The notes under the pieces: generated by a model
The model's input: only the letters and a program-made list of their open reading frames with translations
Database searches by the model: none
Told to the model about the DNA's origin: nothing
DNA from: Lunularia cruciata
Taxonomy: Eukaryota > Streptophyta > Marchantiopsida > Lunulariales > Lunulariaceae
DNA: 64,000 bases
Assembly (NCBI GenBank): GCA_948567375.1
Contig: OX419758.1
Coordinates: forward strand, 4,903,001 to 4,967,000
Direction of reading: 5' to 3'
Shown: piece by piece, positions 11,440 to 22,805 of the stretch
How the letters are laid out: every line of letters starts with the position of its first letter
Numbering within the stretch: position 1 is the first letter of the stretch
Made by a program: the position numbers and the translations under genes

Positions 11440-12545
11440 AACTAGAGGCAGTTGTCAGAGATATGGCAGAGAGTGCAGTCAGTGGCACAGCTGTATATTT
11501 GAAACGTTACAATCAAGCTTGTTAAAATGAGTCAGGTGAATATCAATGACATACTCCTGAGAACCGGAAGAATGAACCCTCGTATGTATTCTTCATTAGC
11601 AATTGTTCAGGCATTCCGTCGAGACGTACTTTAAGCCCTGCTTGAGAGATCAGGATGTTTAAATATCAAAAGTAAGAGATCAGTGCTGATTGCGCTCAAA
11701 AGGCTAAACTTTGTTTATTAGTATTATGATTGCTCCCTCTACAGTACAAAGTTCTAATTTTGTCTTCAGAAGCCAATCTCCTTCCTCTGCGAAAGCCCGG
11801 TCCAGTAGTTACACCCACCAGGTACGTCAACGAAATGACAATGTCAGATGCAAGTACCGCCAAATCGAAACAGCTTTTACTGGCAGGACGTTAGAACACC
11901 AATGAGAATCACCCCGCGTGTCTGCTTAGAATATCACTTGAAAAGCCCTGAGTTGTCCGTGATAGACCAGAGACAACACATGACATACCACGGTCCTTGA
12001 ATATAAGCTTGCATGCTCTCTCTGTTCTTAGAGCATTCATCTTCCTTGCCTAGTGTCTCGCAAGTTCGTGATCACTTGACAAACGAGGAGCTGGACGGTA
12101 GACTTGCAAGAGAGTATAATGTGTCATCTGGACGACATACGAAGTGTTTGGTAAATCAATTGGATCCAGCATATAGTGTGGTGAAAGTCCAGCTCTGAAA
12201 GATCATCGAGTTCAAATAAGAGCATCTGTTTCCTACATCTTTTAGTATACAGATTATGACCAACTGCAACGGAGCATGTTGTATGAGATCAACGCTCATA
12301 GGCGGTCAATTGAGGTTTTGCATAAGTTCGGGTTGAAGTCCCGGTTCAACTGTTGTGTATCTACAGTTATTACTAGTACTCACAGCTGAACGTTCTCGTA
12401 CCTGTCAGCTTGGCGTCCTTGTCCTGAGTTAAAACCTGGTTAGATTCAGTTAACGTTGAAAAGAAATTGAGAATAGAATTGTGTCCGTCAGTGGCACCAT
12501 GAGTCAGCCCTTCGACTTGGACTGAGTTAGATCTATACAGAGGAC

Positions 12546-14012
12546 ATGGAGAAGACGAGTAGTCAGGGAATACGGGTTCCCATTTGCAAGGACAAACAGC
12601 AAAAAGAGACGTCTGCACGCTTTCCTACATCGCAACTATTCGAAAACAAACAGCACGGTGAAAATCTATGTCTCGATCGGGCTTTAGAGGAATTGATTAT
12701 CCCAGCTGCATCTACTGGACGATTGGTGGTGGCAGACCTGGGATCGTCATTTGGAATCAGTAGTATTAAAAACGTGAATCACATAGTGAGCATCTTAAGG
12801 TCGCGCAGTTACTCTGATCAGGAGCGGGTGCCAGAGATTCTGGCCTGCTTCAACAACTTGCCCTCCAGTGACTTCAATTCATTGTTTCAGCTTCTGGCCA
12901 AACAGCCCCCTGGCAGACAGTTCTTTATTTCTGGTGTTCCCGGATCGTGCTATGGCCGCCTATTTCCTCGATCATATGTCAACGTCTTCCTCTCTACCAA
13001 CACAATTCACTGGCTATCCGAGGTTTCTTCACCTGAACGTTGTATTCTTCGCTGTTTTGCATCAAAATTAGTCCAGAAATCCCAAGCAGTTTTGCCTGCT
13101 GTGAAATTGGTTCCAATAATAGATATTGACCCAGACCCGTTTGGTTTTCCAGGTGCCAGCCACCGTCCTCGACGAAAACTCGTCAGCATATAATGGGAAG
13201 CAAGGCTGGCTCGACGGAAGCACGAAAGATATTATTGATGAATTCAAGAAACAGGCAATGAAAAACCTGAAGGTCTTCCTGAAAGCCAGAGCAACAGAGT
13301 TAATTGCCGGGGGCTTGCTTTGCTGTGTGTTCGATGCAGCGAGTGAAAATTCCAAGTTGTGTCCCACCGAATGGTTGAGACCTCTTTCGGAAGACTCGCC
13401 AACAACATCAATCACTCTTCCTCGGGCAATGGAGCATGTTTGGAGCGAGCTGGTTTCCGAGGTACACCCGTCCGAGTTCCGCTACTAGTAGGACTCATAG
13501 TTCACACGATATCCTGACAATTAAAAATCAGATGGACGTACACTTCTCCCCAGTTTTTCAAAATGTAGCATCCTGGTTCTAGATTTCTTGCAATGTTATC
13601 ATGCATGGACTGTGTTTTGGAGACATGTCAAAGGTTATTCACTGTGCGTCTTTCTTGTGTCCAGGGAATTCTCACTCCGAGTCAAACAACTTCTTTCTAT
13701 CTTCCCACGTGCAAGCTCGCCGGGCCTGAGATACTAGAAGTTCTGGAGGAGTTTCGTGATCTATTTGAGGTACGAAAGTTTGTGACAACGGAAATCAGGA
13801 ATTCAGAGATTTTAGTACCGACTGCAGAAATTGGTATTGGCCTGGCAACTACCGCTAGGAATATATATGGGCCATTGTTGAGTACTCATTTGGGCTCGGA
13901 TATCGCAGAGATATTTTTGACGAGACTCGAGAAGTTCGTCTCTACTAGGTCGCCAAATGCAGATACAGAGATTGTGTCCACATCTCATGTGCTACTCCTG
14001 ATCCGCAAGTAG
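12546..14012 (+). CDS. SABATH-family carboxyl methyltransferase, three exons
   Basis: Exons 12546-13022, 13153-13461 and 13665-14012 join in phase 0 into 377 codons, a usual SABATH length. These enzymes move a methyl group from S-adenosylmethionine to the carboxyl group of small acids such as salicylate, jasmonate or auxin in the cytosol. Exon 1 carries ADLGSSFG (family: ADLGCSSGPN, SAM binding), FNNLPSSDFNSLF, ISGVPGSCYGRLFPRS and IHWLSE, whose His-Trp contacts substrate in the family. Exon 2 carries VPATVLDENSSAYN, then FLKARATELIAGGLL. Exon 3 has the C-terminal domain ending LLLIRK. Both introns obey GT-AG and remove sequence that breaks homology. Odd points: the usual N-terminal MNGG.G..SYA.NS reads KETSARFPTSQLFE, and the Cys of the SAM loop is Ser. 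Substrate cannot be told. No break is seen. Confidence 0.88.
13023..13152 (+). other. intron 1 of the SABATH gene (130 bp, phase 0)
   Basis: It starts GTTTCTTC and ends TTTTCCAG. Removing it joins ...IHWLSE to VPATVLDE..., the junction expected in this family. Reading through gives a stop at 13191-13193. Confidence 0.85.
13462..13664 (+). other. intron 2 of the SABATH gene (203 bp, phase 0)
   Basis: It starts GTACACCC and ends CTTGTGTCCAG. Removing it joins ...VWSELVSE to GILTPSQTTSFYLP, where the family has '...LV.EG.I......FN.P.Y.P'. Reading through would end the protein at 13486-13488. Confidence 0.85.
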
Positions 14013-17000
14013 TTTCCAGAACACAGACTTTCCTCGACATTCAGATAGGCACCATAGCTCTGGTGCCCTTAACGTCATATTGCACATGAAGAACCACCTT
14101 ACAACCCTGAGATGGTCCCAGTTTCACCTTCGAAAACATCGATGTTAGCATTTACTGTGAATTTCATGGATCCAAATTTCACTTCACTGCCCAATTTTGA
14201 ACGTCTATATCTGACTCACCCTTTTCAAGTAATTTTTGTAAAATCCATCTTCTGTAAAAGCTTGCAGTTATGTTCGATAATTGCCGTAGCGAATCTATCG
14301 TTCAGTGGACAGTTCTCTTGCTACTCTCGCAAGACAAAGAAGGCAGCTGTGCAGATTTTGGACTTGACTACTTGGTTCAGAGAATCTTAGGCCAATGAAT
14401 ACAATCTTCCAAGCTATAGAATTGGTCAGAGGGCACCAATATTGGAGAAGGTTTATCGCCTATTACAAGTTCAATCCACCATTGTGTGTCTTCTAAATAC
14501 AATCATGAGCCTCAGGAAAGATCTATCACAGAAATCTGGAACACCAGCGAAATACATCAATGTACATCTTACTCACGATTGCTTCATATAAAGAGGAAAT
14601 AACCCAAGTGAGGACCACTTTATTGCACTAATTCCCATGTAGAAAATTCACCTTATAGTGTAAGAGTACCAATACCGAGAGATAACGATATCTTGTTCCT
14701 AGCAAATACGGTAGAATCCTCGGAACCGTTCTCTCTCGAGTTCACACCTCATCAACATCAACGTCTCGCACCCGTATCATAATTTACAGAGGGATCAATG
14801 ATACTTTAGTTGATTTTGTACAGTCCAAATTCATTAGCCACTGCGCATAGAACCTAGAACCCATCAAGAAAGCAACTAGATGATTTGAAAATCGAGCAAA
14901 CAAGGTGAATTAAGTCAAACAACATCAGCGCATCAATCTTCATTGTACTACGCCCAATGTCGAGTCGACAGTCCCGGGCATACACGCGGATGTCAAGTTG
15001 AAAACCTCTCATCTTCAGGATCGCTTAGAATCTCACGTGCAGAACGGGAATTCGATATCAATTCACTCATGCAGAAATTTTACACAAGATGCGTTTCAAT
15101 GCATGACATCTGTGGTAATTCTACAGTATGTGGTCAAGCTACCGATAGCGCTACCACCACGTACCCGGTCTACTAGAGGGGCCCACATTTCCAGTCTTAA
15201 CTTTTAAATGAATGGCTAGCATATATCTCTCTACGGAGTTTAGGGGAGTCAGTAAACCTTTGGTAGGCTTAGTTCTTTCAGAAGATCTTCTTGAGATTAT
15301 TCTTCTCTCTTTATTACCAAAATTGCTTTTCCCATCAAGCGAATCTTTCCCTTTTTCATCACATTGGTCAGGGTGGTAGGTTATATTTTTCTTTCTTTGG
15401 CCGAGAATACGCCTATAATGGGCCTTGTAGAAGATACTATCATAGGTTTATCGAGTTTAATATTACATGTTTAAGAGTCAAAGTATTGAAGTGCAGTGCT
15501 TGGTATTTTTTAAGTGTTCCCATTGATGTCTAAGTTCCATAGGAGTGTATTATATCAAAAAATACATTTCTATATTTTTGGAGTGCTAGTAGTGTCTAAA
15601 AACTTTATCTTGTGCCACTTAGACTTTACGTTTTCAAGGATATCCTACATGTGAATGAATTTACTCTACTAGAAGATATGTACATTTTTTTTAATACAAA
15701 GAGGTAAACTTACTATGTATTAAATCTTATGTGCACTTATAGCATTTCTGAGTAGTTGAATATTCTGAACATCTTTGTTTTCCTCCTACTTTGTTGTTGC
15801 TAAGCAGCATGTACTTGAGACATATGTGAAGGAGGTGGAAGAAGACCTTTTCCTCTTCAAGAATTATACAAGCAGATGAGAGACGGATTGTCCTCTAGGC
15901 ACAAGGGCGATTCTCCATCCTCTGCCCTGCCTTTAAATTGTACTAAAGGTTTATAGTCCTTAATGGACTAACAATTTCAATTAGCTTTATGTTATTATTT
16001 ATCCGTTCGCTCTTTTTAACTACTAGGGCAGATCTTTGCTTTTGCTTAAGTAAGGTTATAGGCTTTCAGAATCTATCTCAAGTATACACCAAGGTCTTTT
16101 GACTTGTACTTATTACTTTCTCTAAAGAGATAAGATTCCATCTAGGTTTTATTCCACTTATCTACATGTTTATTACCTATCTACAATTTTTTTACTCATT
16201 TGTAAGCGTGGCACTACCTTAGAAGCCTTTTGGGAGGACAAAGGATAGCTACATAAGATATCATTAACAATGTGATGGCACAAATGAGTAGATATTTCAT
16301 ATGGAATTAGCGTTGGAAATACTGCAAAAAATCCAAGTCAAGCAGTCTTTTATATAGTCGAAGAAGATCACATTATGGCAAGAGATATTATTGTTTTATT
16401 CCTTGCAAGTGATATCCAAGTTTAAGGGTGTGTAGAAAATTTTCAACTTTGTTTCTCTACCGTTGGAGTTATATGGAGCTATGGATATAGAGTTATATAA
16501 CTTTAACAAAGATTGCACCAGAGATTACCATTCTAGGAAATAATGGTATCACTTTTACATAGCTTAGTTTTTAGATAGCATGTATATTGTGCTTTATAAG
16601 GAGCCTTAGCTAGTAAAATTCATAAGAGAACCATCACATTAGGTGATGCTTATTTAATTACTCCAATAGTTTGTAGGCCATTTGACTTGCATAATTTTAA
16701 TATCTTAGGTAAAATAAGATATATCACTCATGGGGATGCTATTGGGGCTTAGTATTATCTTATCTCATATGTTTCTCTTTATATGACTTGAAGAGGTTTT
16801 CTTATCCTTTTGATTATCTGATGTGCAATGTTTGCAACTTGAATAAATAGAGCTAGTATGGCTTGATGGGAATTCCATCCTTTCATTATCCTATGTGCGA
16901 TTCTTTGCAACTCAAATAAATGGACCTGAAGATAAGAGTGATGTGGTTTTAAATACACCAAAGTACTGTACATAAAACTGGAAAGCTTACATGAATTATA

Positions 17001-17150
17001 TTATGGTACTCTCTCTAATGTTTATCAAGAAGGAGTAGTTTTGAGTGTACTATATAAAGAAAATAGCAATTAAACTCCATATTTGTCTATAAAAATAAAA
17101 CTTGATAGTTTATAACTTCATTGACTTAGGTCATTTTTATCATTTCATAA
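14013..17150. other. no gene seen; change to AT-rich DNA near 15.2 kb
   Basis: No protein-like frame or RNA gene was recognised. Up to about 15.2 kb the DNA resembles the gene-bearing stretch. Beyond that it turns AT-rich, like the transposon-derived parts. A short imperfect duplication is at 16801-16930. Confidence 0.4.
16801..16930 (+). repeat. imperfect tandem repeat, about 75 bp, two copies
   Basis: Both units read 'TATCCTTTTGATTATC.GATGTGC.AT..TTTGCAACT.AAATAAAT.GA', starting near 16801 and 16876. Their origin is unknown. Confidence 0.5.
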
Positions 17151-17310
17151 TCAAATCAAAGTAATCCGCGGTTAGTTAGATTGGAACCCCCTGTGACAAG
17201 AACACGGGGTATACTGGAAGCGAGGGGGAGGCCAAAAGGGGACCGAAGCCTCTAAAAGCTCAACGGGGGGCCCGTAATAACGGACATGATTCTGCTAAGT
17301 GGCCCAGAGA

Positions 17311-17403
17311 GACGTCCTGTGGAATTGAACCACATTACATCGCACAGTTTATTGTCGCACTGATTTAGCAAACCAATGCTTTCAACCACTCAGCCATGCT
17401 TCC
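17311..17403 (-). tRNA. degenerate tRNA-Ser(GCU)-like sequence
   Basis: On the minus strand it starts GGAAGCATGGCTGAGTGG, with a D-arm GCT/AGC. The anticodon stem TTGGT/ATCAG (with G-U pairs) encloses the loop TTGCTAA, giving anticodon GCU. There is a long variable arm, as in tRNA-Ser, and a perfect T-arm TGTGG-TTCAATT-CCACA. The 3' acceptor strand (GGACGTC) does not pair with the 5' strand (GGAAGCA), so it is probably a pseudogene or a recombined organellar tRNA. The first 35 bases resemble plant mitochondrial trnS-GCU. Confidence 0.5.
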
Positions 17404-17438
17404 AAAAAAAAAAACCTCTTTTTTCTTTTATTACCTTG

Positions 17439-17509
17439 GCTTCGGCATATGCCCGGAGGATGCGGGGAGCTTCGCCAGTATGCCGAAGCTTAAATTGGGG
17501 CTTAGCCCC
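17439..17509. repeat. two GC-rich hairpins in the organelle-like insert
   Basis: GCTTCGGCATA (17439-17449) pairs with TATGCCGAAGC (17479-17489), an 11-bp stem. Next to it GGGGC-TTA-GCCCC (17497-17509) forms a 5-bp stem with a 3-base loop. Similar small palindromes are common in plant organelle spacers. Confidence 0.6.
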
Positions 17510-17665
17510 ATGTTACCTTTCTTTTTCCTCTCCCTTGTACGGCTTGAGGGGTCTCCCCATCCTTCGGTTTTCCTACGCGGTCGCTTCTTTCAATCCTATG
17601 GAAACCATTTGAGCGGCAGATCGTAATGCTCCCAACAAAGCATACTTGGAGTTACTTGCCCAGCC

Positions 17666-18985
17666 TGAAAAAAGAATACATAGGGTTTGTTTTTTATTAC
17701 AAATTTTCTCTTATAAAGAGAACTCTCCTTGAATCTAATATTCATATTCTCTCTTAGATACCTTTATTTTAGATATATTCAATACATGAATACCTTTAAA
17801 ATATTCTGTAAATACATTTACTTTCAATATATTTATATCTTTTTCATTATATTTAGTGGTAATGTATGAAAAATAAAAATTTTAATTTTCTATCTTATAC
17901 CAAATAGGAACAAAGATAGTATTTCTATTTGATAGTGGAAATATATTTCAATAATAATTAGCACTTCTTGCAGTTGATAAAAATTATTCCAAAATCTACC
18001 TCATGTGGTAACCCAATGTCTACCTAATTGTATAACAGCAAGAAATAGGTCATTTCTTTGAGGATACAAGTTGGAAATGGCTAGATTTGAAGAGGAATGC
18101 TGCAACTTGTAGTTCTTTATTGTTACAAATTTAAGCTCTTGGGCAGGAACTACTCCCATAAGAGGGTAGGGTTACCCATGTGACATACTACTGCAAATGG
18201 AAAACTAAGAAATCATTTCACTAAGAATAAGTTCCAACTATTTTGTAAAGGTGATGAATCAACTCTAAATGGGTTGCTTTACTACAAAGACATTTAGCTC
18301 CAAAGAATGTGTTCTACCTTGTTGGAAGACACAACTCCAAAGATGCTTTGCATTTGTGCAATTCTTCATCTTTTCTCTTGTTGTACTATCCAACACTGGA
18401 GTTCATTTCTAATCCATCAAGGTATTGATTTAGTCCTTCTGAAGTATCAAAGATCTCACATCCTAGTCTCAAGTACAAATGGTCATACAATCAACAACCA
18501 GTGTTCCTACTACAAATTTTCCTCACAATCACTTAGTAAAGGCATGCATCAATACTCAAAATATAAGCAAAAGCAACAAAGAGCTTTTGACACTTTTGTT
18601 TTAATTGTGTTTAGATGATTGAATGAATTGTTTAAAACTAGGCAATAGCCTTAAATAGCACTTCCTACTCAAAGCTAAAGAAATCTCATGGTTGAGGAAA
18701 TAATAAGATCTTCTTTGCTCATCCTCATTGTACATTGCTAATTTATCTACTTGTCTTATCCTATTCTACTCACACGTAGGTTAATTAGGCACCTTATATG
18801 TGTCAAGGAAGGTATAAATTCTTCCCCAAAGACAACTTGCAATTTTTCCTCTTTGGATGTACGATATCTATGGAGGTCCTACAACTAAGAAAAATGTCTA
18901 TAACTGCAAAGAATTTCTTTTGCAATGATGTTTGGCCTAAAGCTTGCAAAGAACTACTTTGCTTCTATAAATCCTAAGAAGTAAT
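17666..18985. other. AT-rich stretch without recognisable gene
   Basis: No protein motif, RNA gene or clear repeat was recognised on either strand. It is probably old, decayed transposon DNA. Confidence 0.35.
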
Positions 18986-19964
18986 TGAATCCTCTCTAGG
19001 TAGTAAAAAGTATTCAGACCTAAGGTATTACAAGATTTGGTGAACTTTTTGTTTGTATGTTCTCTAAGCCTAATTAATAATTGATCCATCTTCTCATCTT
19101 TGTACTTCTTCTCCTCCAGCTTCTAGACATATAATTTCAGATCAATTTTTTTCTTTGTTGCCTTACCTTGAGCTTCTTCCTCCATCATTGCCACCAATTG
19201 ATCCTAAACTTCTTCAATCTACTGGAGTGCTTTCTTCTTGGTTTCTTTGGAGTTGTTGTTTAACACTCTAACTTCCTTTGTCACCTCTTCCACTATACGG
19301 GGTCAGTTTCTACCCTCTCCTCCTTCTCCTTCTTCAAATCTTTGGCCAGTCCTTGAAGTTGTATGGTAGTTTCCTTCCTACGTATAGACATTTGTAACTC
19401 TAGACAAAGTAACAAATCCTGACCTTTCTTGATTTGAGTTGTCCCCAAATGCTGACCACTTCTTCATTTCATGCTTTGAGCTGCTTTTTGTACCCCTTTT
19501 TCTGCTTGTGTTCAAGCCAAAGAGCTCCTAGATCTTCATGCAACTCCCAAATGTCTTCTTCATATTGACTTTGATCTACAATGAAGGAAGTGTTTTGGCA
19601 CTTCACTTTGTAATTCTCTTGCATGAGTGTGTTCACCTTCCAACACTCTTCCTAATATATATTTTGATTTTTCTCCACCTCTTCCTTTCACTTGTCTACT
19701 TTGCTTTCCTTCTGTACATATAAATGTGCAGCCTTTGGACAAGAGAGGTGTAATTGGTGATATCTATATAAACCTCTTGATATTGAGGTAAGATTTTATC
19801 CGTTAGTTTTAGCATTCATCCCAACAAATTAAGAATAAAATTTGAGCCATTGTAATATTCCAAGGATAGTAGAACTTTCAAGAAAAATATTAGAGAAGAA
19901 ACAAAAAGCTTCAAATTCAATACTCTGATGCCCCAATGGAGCACCTTGTCTTTATTATATAGCA

Positions 19965-20305
19965 AAAAGGATTTTTTCAATGGAAGCTCCACCCTTGGAT
20001 TAGATACATTGATTGGTGACATGTTTGTTCTTGTCCTAGCTGGTTGGTCAAACAGGTTTGATCAAACCTGTTTGATCAAAGGGAATATTTAGGGAATCTT
20101 TTGGTAGGCAGTTCAAAATTGCATGGGTGAGGTACCATTTGAAAGCTCTTGATGAGAAAAACCATAGGGGGAGAAGGCAAGCCTTTTCCCTCACAAGAAA
20201 GTATGTTTTCATTTTCAAGGCCTAATTTCTTTGTTTAGACCTCCAAAATTGGCTTTGAAATTTTTAGAGTGTTTTTGGCTCATGCTCTATTAGTGGAAGT
20301 ACTCT
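19965..20305 (+). repeat. dispersed repeat, copy 1 (inverse copy at 30815-31125)
   Basis: About 330 bp here match 30815-31125 in reverse complement. Shared landmarks are CTTGTCCTA.CTGGTTGGTC, GTGAGGTACCATT.GAAAGCT and TCTATTAGT.GAAGTACTCTTTT. The copies have diverged widely. One lies in the coiled-coil ORF relative and one in a gypsy relic, so it is a mobile repeat rather than part of either. It has no coding capacity. Confidence 0.6.
20048..20075. repeat. perfect 28-bp palindrome
   Basis: The 28 bases centred on the TGATCA core are their own reverse complement; each arm is TCAAACAGGTTTGA. The copy at 30815-31125 has only single arms, so this is a local duplication within the dispersed repeat. 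It could form a cruciform. Confidence 0.85.
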
Positions 20306-21899
20306 TTTGGTGATACCATTAACTGATCTACTTAGTCTATCATATATAAAATTGTTCCAAATGTTACCAAGCCAAATTTCACCTCTTGATAATATGTCTA
20401 GCTAATGGTATTCCAGCCATCCATTATTGGTGCTCTTTATACTTTTGTTGTGTTGTCTTCTTCTCTCTACTACAACACTCCACTTTGAAGATCTTCATCT
20501 TTATCTTCAATTTCTACACTCCCTTAGGTTTCTTTTTCCACCTTCTCTTCCTCTTTTTTCTACCCTTCTTGAATTGGGCGAAGAGGTTCTTCTTGAATTG
20601 AGTTGAGAGGTTCTTTGGTCCAATGTTGTGTTTCCTCTTCTTGCTCCTCTTTGGCCCAATATTCTTGATCTGCACCTTGTTCTTTGGGTTTTGGTGCCAA
20701 TTTTGCATCTTTGTAATGCTCCTGATCATTGGACTCAAATTTTGAACCATGTGAGGTAAATGAGCTCCATTGCTCTTCTTGATCTTCTCGTTCTAAATCA
20801 TTTTCTTCCTCTTCCAAAGACACATCTATTACTTGGGAGTTATTCCTTGGTATCTTTGCTACATTTTAGGGTCTAAATCTCCCCTTGCTTCTATTTTACC
20901 ATATGCTCTTGTCACAAGGGTTCCAATCTAACTACCTATAGTTAGAGCGCTTCTCATTTGGGATTGCCCAAAATATTGATGTATAGGCTGAATTGGATGG
21001 TTCTAAGGGCAATTGTGTTGAAAGACCTGCCTGACCCTTGTTGATGGTGTTGATTTCTTCTTCTAATTTGTAGTAATTCCCACTTTGTCCATTGGTATGA
21101 ACTTCCTATTTTTTGCATACTCTATATCTGCAACTTTATACTTACAAATGATATACTTCCCTTTGAATTGCAAAGTGAAGTACCTCATTGGGTGATAATG
21201 GCTTAAGAACTTTGTTTATTCTTCTTTGGTAATAATTTTAGCACCATGTAGGGGTGGATGGCAAAGCGAGCTAGATAGATCACTCCATCATCTTTTTTGA
21301 ACTCCTTGATGATGATCTTCATCTACAAGCAATACGTATGGGCCAATTCACCACCTTCCCTTAGTACATTTACTCAAAGAAGATGGTCTGGTTATTGTTG
21401 ATGTAGGTCATCCTCTTTGGTAAAAATAGTTTCATGATTGTCTCCACAGCTACCCTTTGAGCCATGTGCTTATAATTTCTCACCCTCTAACCATTTTTTG
21501 TCAATGACTTCTCTCCAAATGAATTTTTGATTCTTGTATTAACCTCCTTGCCTATATTCCCAAGTTTTGTGTCAAGGATGATACTCTCTATTTGACCTAT
21601 ATCCAAACTAGATGATGTTTCTCCAATTCTCTTTTATCTATGCAAAGGAGCTCATCTAAATATCTCTCTCTATCCTACCTCTCATTTCTTGGATGACTCA
21701 TACATCACTAAGTTCACAATTCTAGAGCAAGAAGTAGGAATGCTTGCTTTGGACCAACTCACATTTACATTAGGTTGCAAATTTATTCATTGTGTGGGCA
21801 CAAAGAATCACTTCAAGCATGAAGCTCTTTGAATCCTCTCAACATTCTCTTCAAATTCTACTCTAAATTCTCCTTTTTTAAATCAACCACTACAACCAC

Positions 21900-22783
21900 T
21901 TCAACCCCTTGAGTAACCTTACATAACCTTAATCCCCACTCATGATTGCCTTCCATGCTCCCAAGATGATTCAAAACAATCAAACATGGTTTTGGTTGAA
22001 CCTATACTCCTCACTCATGAGAACTTAACACTCCTAAAATGACCCCTCCTCACAATGTCAACCAATTCTCCAACATTATACTTTTTAGACCTTTAAAAAT
22101 TTTCACACTTGATCAACACTCTAGGTTGTCTTCCCTTGCAATATTTCAGCCATTTTCATCAAGCCATTTAGCCTAGACATCTCTCTATTCAGTACACATC
22201 TTTCAAATTTGGTCCAAAAACCACCCCTCATTTTAAGAACTCATAATTTCTTGTGCAAGAAAAATTTTCTCCCTAATTCTTGGGCCAAAAGGTAGGATAG
22301 TATGCATTCAATTTTCTTGGAAATTTTCAGAAAAATCAATTGAAAAATAAAGAAATGGTAAACTATGTACAAAATTCCAAAGAGCGTAGTGCAGTTTATG
22401 AGAATAGTTTACCCTACCACCTTCCAAAAATTATATCTCAATATGTGTAATAGCCCTTACAATAATTTTAAGTGTTCTACTTGAAAAATAATCTAAACTA
22501 TCCTTTGTGAAAATTTGAAGTCCAAATCTCAAACTTGAGGTTTTGTCCAAAAATCACTATAATCTCCATAAATCCACCTTATGCAATCTCTCCAAATCCT
22601 TTCATATGTATAGCATATAAAATTTCACCTCAAAAAAATCATAATGAAATATAGGATATAAATGGGTCTAAGTTCTTTAACATAAGTTTAGCCGTCTCCT
22701 CACCCTATTGTTCTCTCCAAGTAGCTAGCCTCTTTTTGCCTAATATAGAATTGTACACAGAATATAAACTTGCCTTCTAGAGA
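21900..22783 (-). other. leader region of the family-2 LTR element (non-coding)
   Basis: Reading down from the PBS at 22801, the first roughly 500 bp match the leader of the second family-2 copy (37986-38221 joined to 63648-64000). Shared landmarks are GGATTTGGAGAGATTG, ACCTCAAGTTTGAGATTTGG against ATCTCAAGTTTGGGATGTGG, and AAATTATTGT. No gene was seen in it. Confidence 0.6.
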
Positions 22784-22801
22784 GGTCTGGCAATGGAACC
22801 A
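22784..22801 (-). other. primer-binding site of family-2 element 2a
   Basis: Four bases after the LTR end the minus strand reads TGGTTCCATTGCCAGACC. The second copy reads TGGTTCCGTTTTTGGGAC at 37986. The position and TGG start fit a tRNA primer site. The tRNA is not certain; an Asp-like 3' end with changes is possible. Confidence 0.55.
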
Positions 22802-22805
22802 AAAA

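Larger units (their letters stand above)
17158..17665. other. organelle-like GC-rich insert (candidate nuclear organelle DNA)
   Basis: This block is sharply more GC-rich than the AT-rich DNA on both sides. It contains a tRNA-Ser(GCU)-like sequence, GGGGG-rich runs such as ACGGGGGGCCCGTAATAACGG, and GC-rich hairpins typical of plant or fern organelle spacers. This fits a nuclear insertion of mitochondrial or plastid DNA. I could not assign the exact organelle locus. A GC-rich transposon end is the main alternative. Confidence 0.45.
18990..21900 (-). pseudogene. strongly diverged relative of the LTR-encoded coiled-coil ORF
   Basis: Read from high to low coordinates with many stops, this stretch follows the layout of the 861-codon ORF at 50095-52680. 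Around 21500-21350 it reads KNG, a stop, RVRNYKHMAQRVAVETIMKL, then MTYINNNQTIFFE and GKVVNWP. In the intact ORF the matching blocks are KNAYKVESYKDPMKR, TTYVMKHQAVFFHK and GEPINW. At 20823-20560 there is a charged, Glu-rich linker, and at 19560-19080 a Glu/Lys-rich coiled-coil region (EVTKEVRVLNNNSKETKKK). Similarity is at protein level only, so the split is old. A dispersed repeat (19965-20305) interrupts it. It lies inside the PBS of the family-2 LTR at 22806-23509 on the same strand, suggesting the ORF is the first gene of that element. Confidence 0.55.

Noticed and set aside
17376-17626. Plus-strand ORFs over the organelle-like insert
   Set aside because: They overlap the tRNA-like sequence and hairpins, and begin in or beside a poly(A) run. 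No protein motif.
20514-20823. Glu-rich minus ORFs as an independent gene
   Set aside because: They fall in the acidic-linker position of the decayed coiled-coil ORF relative and are bounded by stops. Low-complexity sequence explains their openness.
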